From positions 1 to 64,000 of the forward strand of contig RHMC01000010.1 of the NCBI GenBank assembly GCA_003719395.1: a stretch of DNA of 64,000 nucleotides, given 5' to 3'. Both the position numbers and the translations under genes were made by a program. The notes below the pieces were generated by a model, which did no database searches, was not told the DNA's origin, and saw only the letters and a list, made by a program, of their open reading frames with translations. This stretch comes from Streptomyces altiplanensis. Its GTDB lineage: Bacteria > Actinomycetota > Actinomycetes > Streptomycetales > Streptomycetaceae. Shown here piece after piece: positions 62,055 to 64,000 of the stretch. Each line of letters opens with the position of its first letter. The first letter of the stretch is position 1.

Positions 62055-62330
62055 ATGTCCGACACTCCCAGCTCTGACTTCTCCGGCCTGGAGGGCGGCG
62101 AGGAGGAGACGGCCGAGGAGGCCATCCAGGAGGTGGTGAACTGGTACAACATTCAGCTCCTCGAGGAGCGCCGCGCGCCGGTGCCGGACGAGGAGCGGAT
62201 CGAGGAGCTGAAGGCCAGCCGGGAGGCCGTCCTCGCAGACGGAGCCCAGCTGGCGACGGCGGATCCGGAGGAGGCCGGCCGAATTGCCGCCGTCTACGCC
62301 GCGCGACTGAAGGAGCTCAAGGAGTCGTAG
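62055..62330 (+). CDS. Small acidic protein, 91 residues
   Basis: ATG 62055 behind GAAGGTGGTG. MSDTPSSDFSGLEGGEEETA, then a helical coil (AIQEVVNWYNIQLLEERRAP, EERIEELKASREAVLADGAQ). Strongly acidic, helical, unrecognised. Its last 37 bases overlap convergently with the end of the zeta-toxin-like gene. An acidic partner next to a toxin-like gene could be an antitoxin, but the convergent layout speaks against a classical TA operon. Confidence 0.6.
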   Translation: MSDTPSSDFSGLEGGEEETAEEAIQEVVNWYNIQLLEERRAPVPDEERIEELKASREAVLADGAQLATADPEEAGRIAAVYAARLKELKES

Positions 62331-64000
62331 CCCGCGGCTCTGCTCGGTACGGGCAGGGGCCAGACGTCCGGGTGCGGCCGCTCCAGCCGGGCCGGCTGCA
62401 CCCCGGCGGGCATCAATGAGCGGGCGAGGGCGACGATCTTGTCCAGCTCGTCTCGATGCTGGGGGAGCGCGCGGCGCAACGCCTCATGGAGACGGAGGAA
62501 CGCTCGGGCCTCCTGCTCGGTGTAGGGACGGTATCGCTCCGCGGCGAGCGCCCATGACGCCAGCCCGGCACCGCCGCCTTCGTGACGGAGCAGGGCATGG
62601 CCATCCCGGCGGATCACCGTGATCGCCGCGATCTGCGGGTGCCCTTCGGCGACGGCGACGACGTCGGCGAGCGCGCGGAAGCATGTCTTGTGCCCGGAGC
62701 GGCTGGTGAACCGGCCGGTTCCGCCGCGCTGCAGCGCGCGGGCGTAGCGCAGGGCGGTGGCGAGCCGGCTGTCGGGCTCGCGCACGGCCAGGACGACGAG
62801 GTCGACCGGGTAGCCGTCGGTCGCGAACGGCAGCGCGCTGGCGAGGAACTCCTCCGTGCTGCCGGGCGCGGCCTCGATCAGGACGTCGCCGCGCCGGTCG
62901 CGGACGTACTGCTCGGCCTGGGCGAACCAGGCCCGGTAATCGGCCCGGATCGACGCCCCGGCGCCTCGGGGGTCGTCGCGCAGCAGCTTGAAGTAGTCGG
63001 GGTGCTGGGCCTTCAGGTCGTCGCCGACCAGCCGGGTCGTGCCGGGCCGCATCGCGCGGCGGACCATCCTCGCGGCCAGCAGCTTGCCCGCGCCGGGCTG
63101 GCCCAGGACGTAGACGGCGCGCGGATCGTCCCGGGTGACGATGCCGTTCAGGTAGGACGGGGCGATCAGTTCGTCGAAGACCCACCGGTGCTCGGCGTGC
63201 GAGAGCCGGTGGTAGTCGACGCCGGGAGTCGCCTGCGGGGCTGGGCGATGCGGCGGACCGGCTCGGCGAGTGCTGCGGCCCGGCCGACGTCCCGGTGAAC
63301 GGCCAGCCGCTCGTCCTCGGGGAGATCACGGTGCACCCGTACCTCAGCGTGCGCGAGCGCACGGTGGAAGACAGCCGTCTCCTGGGCGCTCCAGGGCCGA
63401 CGCTGCTCGTACACCACGGCCTTGTCGGCGGTGATCCGGCGCCGCCACGTGCCGCCCATGAGCTCGTTGTCGTACAGGACGGTGCCGTCGCGCCGGACCA
63501 CGGTGATCCGGTCGGCCAGCTGCTCCGCTTCGACGATCCTGAGCGTCAACGGCAGCTCGGTCACGCATCTGTCGTGGTTGCCCCATGCCACGTACCGCGC
63601 GCCATCACCGCTGACCGCGCCGTCCAGGAGACGGTCCAGGGTCCCGAGCTGGCTCCACGCCTCCGCGGTCGCGACCGCGACGATCTCGATCCGGTGACGG
63701 GAGCGCCGGTACGCCGCCGATGCCGTCCGAAGCTCGTCCGCATGGGCGAGGGCGGACTCGACGACCGCGTCGAGCCGCCGCGCGCGGACGCACTCCTCGA
63801 CCTCGGTCTGCCAATGGCCGGTGTCGGGCCGGACCTTCGCGCCTGCGGTACGAATGTCGGCTGCTAACGCCGCGGTGTAGTGGCGGTGGGCGGCCTTGTA
63901 GAGGTCGCGGCAGACCCGCACCGCGCCGCCCCGGCGGTCGAGCGCGGCCTGAATCCAGTCTGCGATCTCGGTCTTCCCTGCTCCGGGCTGACCGCCGACG
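62294..64000 (-). CDS. Tandem zeta-toxin-like kinase, partial and frameshifted
   Basis: The window edge cuts the N-terminus. Domain 1 begins VGGQPGAGKTEIADWIQAAL with an intact Walker A, followed by CRDLYKAAHRHYTAAL, RRLDAVVESALAHADELRTA and RITVVRRDGTVLYDNELMGG. After a shift near 63245, domain 2 reads VDYHRLSHAEHRWVFDELI, VYVLGQPGAGKLLAARMVRR (Walker A with Leu replacing Thr/Ser), GDDLKAQHPDYFKLL and DVLIEAAPGST, ending at 62294. Zeta toxins phosphorylate UDP-sugars to block wall synthesis; the D...P-D-Y/F and E-A layouts fit. No start codon lies between domains, so one fused protein is likely. Confidence 0.72.

Overview
This window looks like about 64 kb of a large conjugative plasmid, or plasmid-derived element, from Streptomyces or a close relative. 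The DNA is very GC-rich, with G/C at most third codon positions, frequent GTG and TTG starts, and ATGA, GTGA or TGATG overlaps inside operons. The gene set is typical of these plasmids: ParA/ParB, an FtsK-like TraB translocase with Spd-like membrane proteins, a GntR/UTRA regulator, two WhiB proteins, an Lsr2-like protein and a winged-helix replication protein. No rRNA gene, credible tRNA, intact insertion sequence or CRISPR array was seen.

Layout. 1-5 kb: a gene remnant, a methyltransferase, a MobF (TrwC-type) relaxase and a broken Mrr-like nuclease. 5.2-7.9 kb: parAB with five copies of a parS-like palindrome, three of them inside the parB coding sequence. 8-12.9 kb: accessory genes and debris, including a HEPN-type protein lying between two pieces that look like one HNH gene. 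12.6-30.3 kb: one long leftward transfer block (OB-fold-like protein, Lsr2-like, WhiB, ASCH, GGDEF, NUDIX, P-loop kinase, many small membrane or zinc proteins, a PycTM-like protein, Spd-like proteins, TraB and several very small proteins). A divergent GntR gene at 30.5 kb appears to control it through a TCTAGA-centred operator lying in the spacer of the leftward promoter. 31.4-35 kb: an HTH-kinase fusion, a second kinase, a dehydrogenase, a HAD phosphatase and an XRE regulator. 35-38.9 kb: a gene-free structured region (probable origin) with a covarying hairpin pair, then a 20-residue leader peptide, a Rep-like gene and a DciA-like gene, all with overlapping ends. 39-46 kb: a coupled three-gene operon ending in a CoiA-like nuclease, a regulator and a 2TM SLATT/DUF4231-like protein. 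46.4-50.6 kb: an HTH/2TM pair, a rearranged junction of duplicated STAND, rep and dciA fragments, and a PadR/membrane operon. 51.2-64 kb: a biological-conflict island with Trypco2 plus trypsin-STAND-TM, a second SLATT-like gene, an HTH-STAND protein with 32-residue repeats, a STAND-TPR protein and a tandem zeta-toxin-like kinase cut by the window edge.

How it fits together. ParAB and the Rep/DciA region would maintain the plasmid. The GntR-controlled block would run TraB-type transfer of double-stranded DNA, while the MobF relaxase belongs to the different single-stranded mode. The right-hand third would provide defence or stabilisation functions.

Main caution. More than twenty genes are interrupted by single-base-type frameshifts with good coding sense on both sides. 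Where a second copy exists for comparison (38.16 kb against 49.28 kb; the tandem repeat at 46.65 kb), one G is missing from a G-run. Indel errors in the sequence are therefore likely, and these loci are annotated as whole genes with the shift noted.
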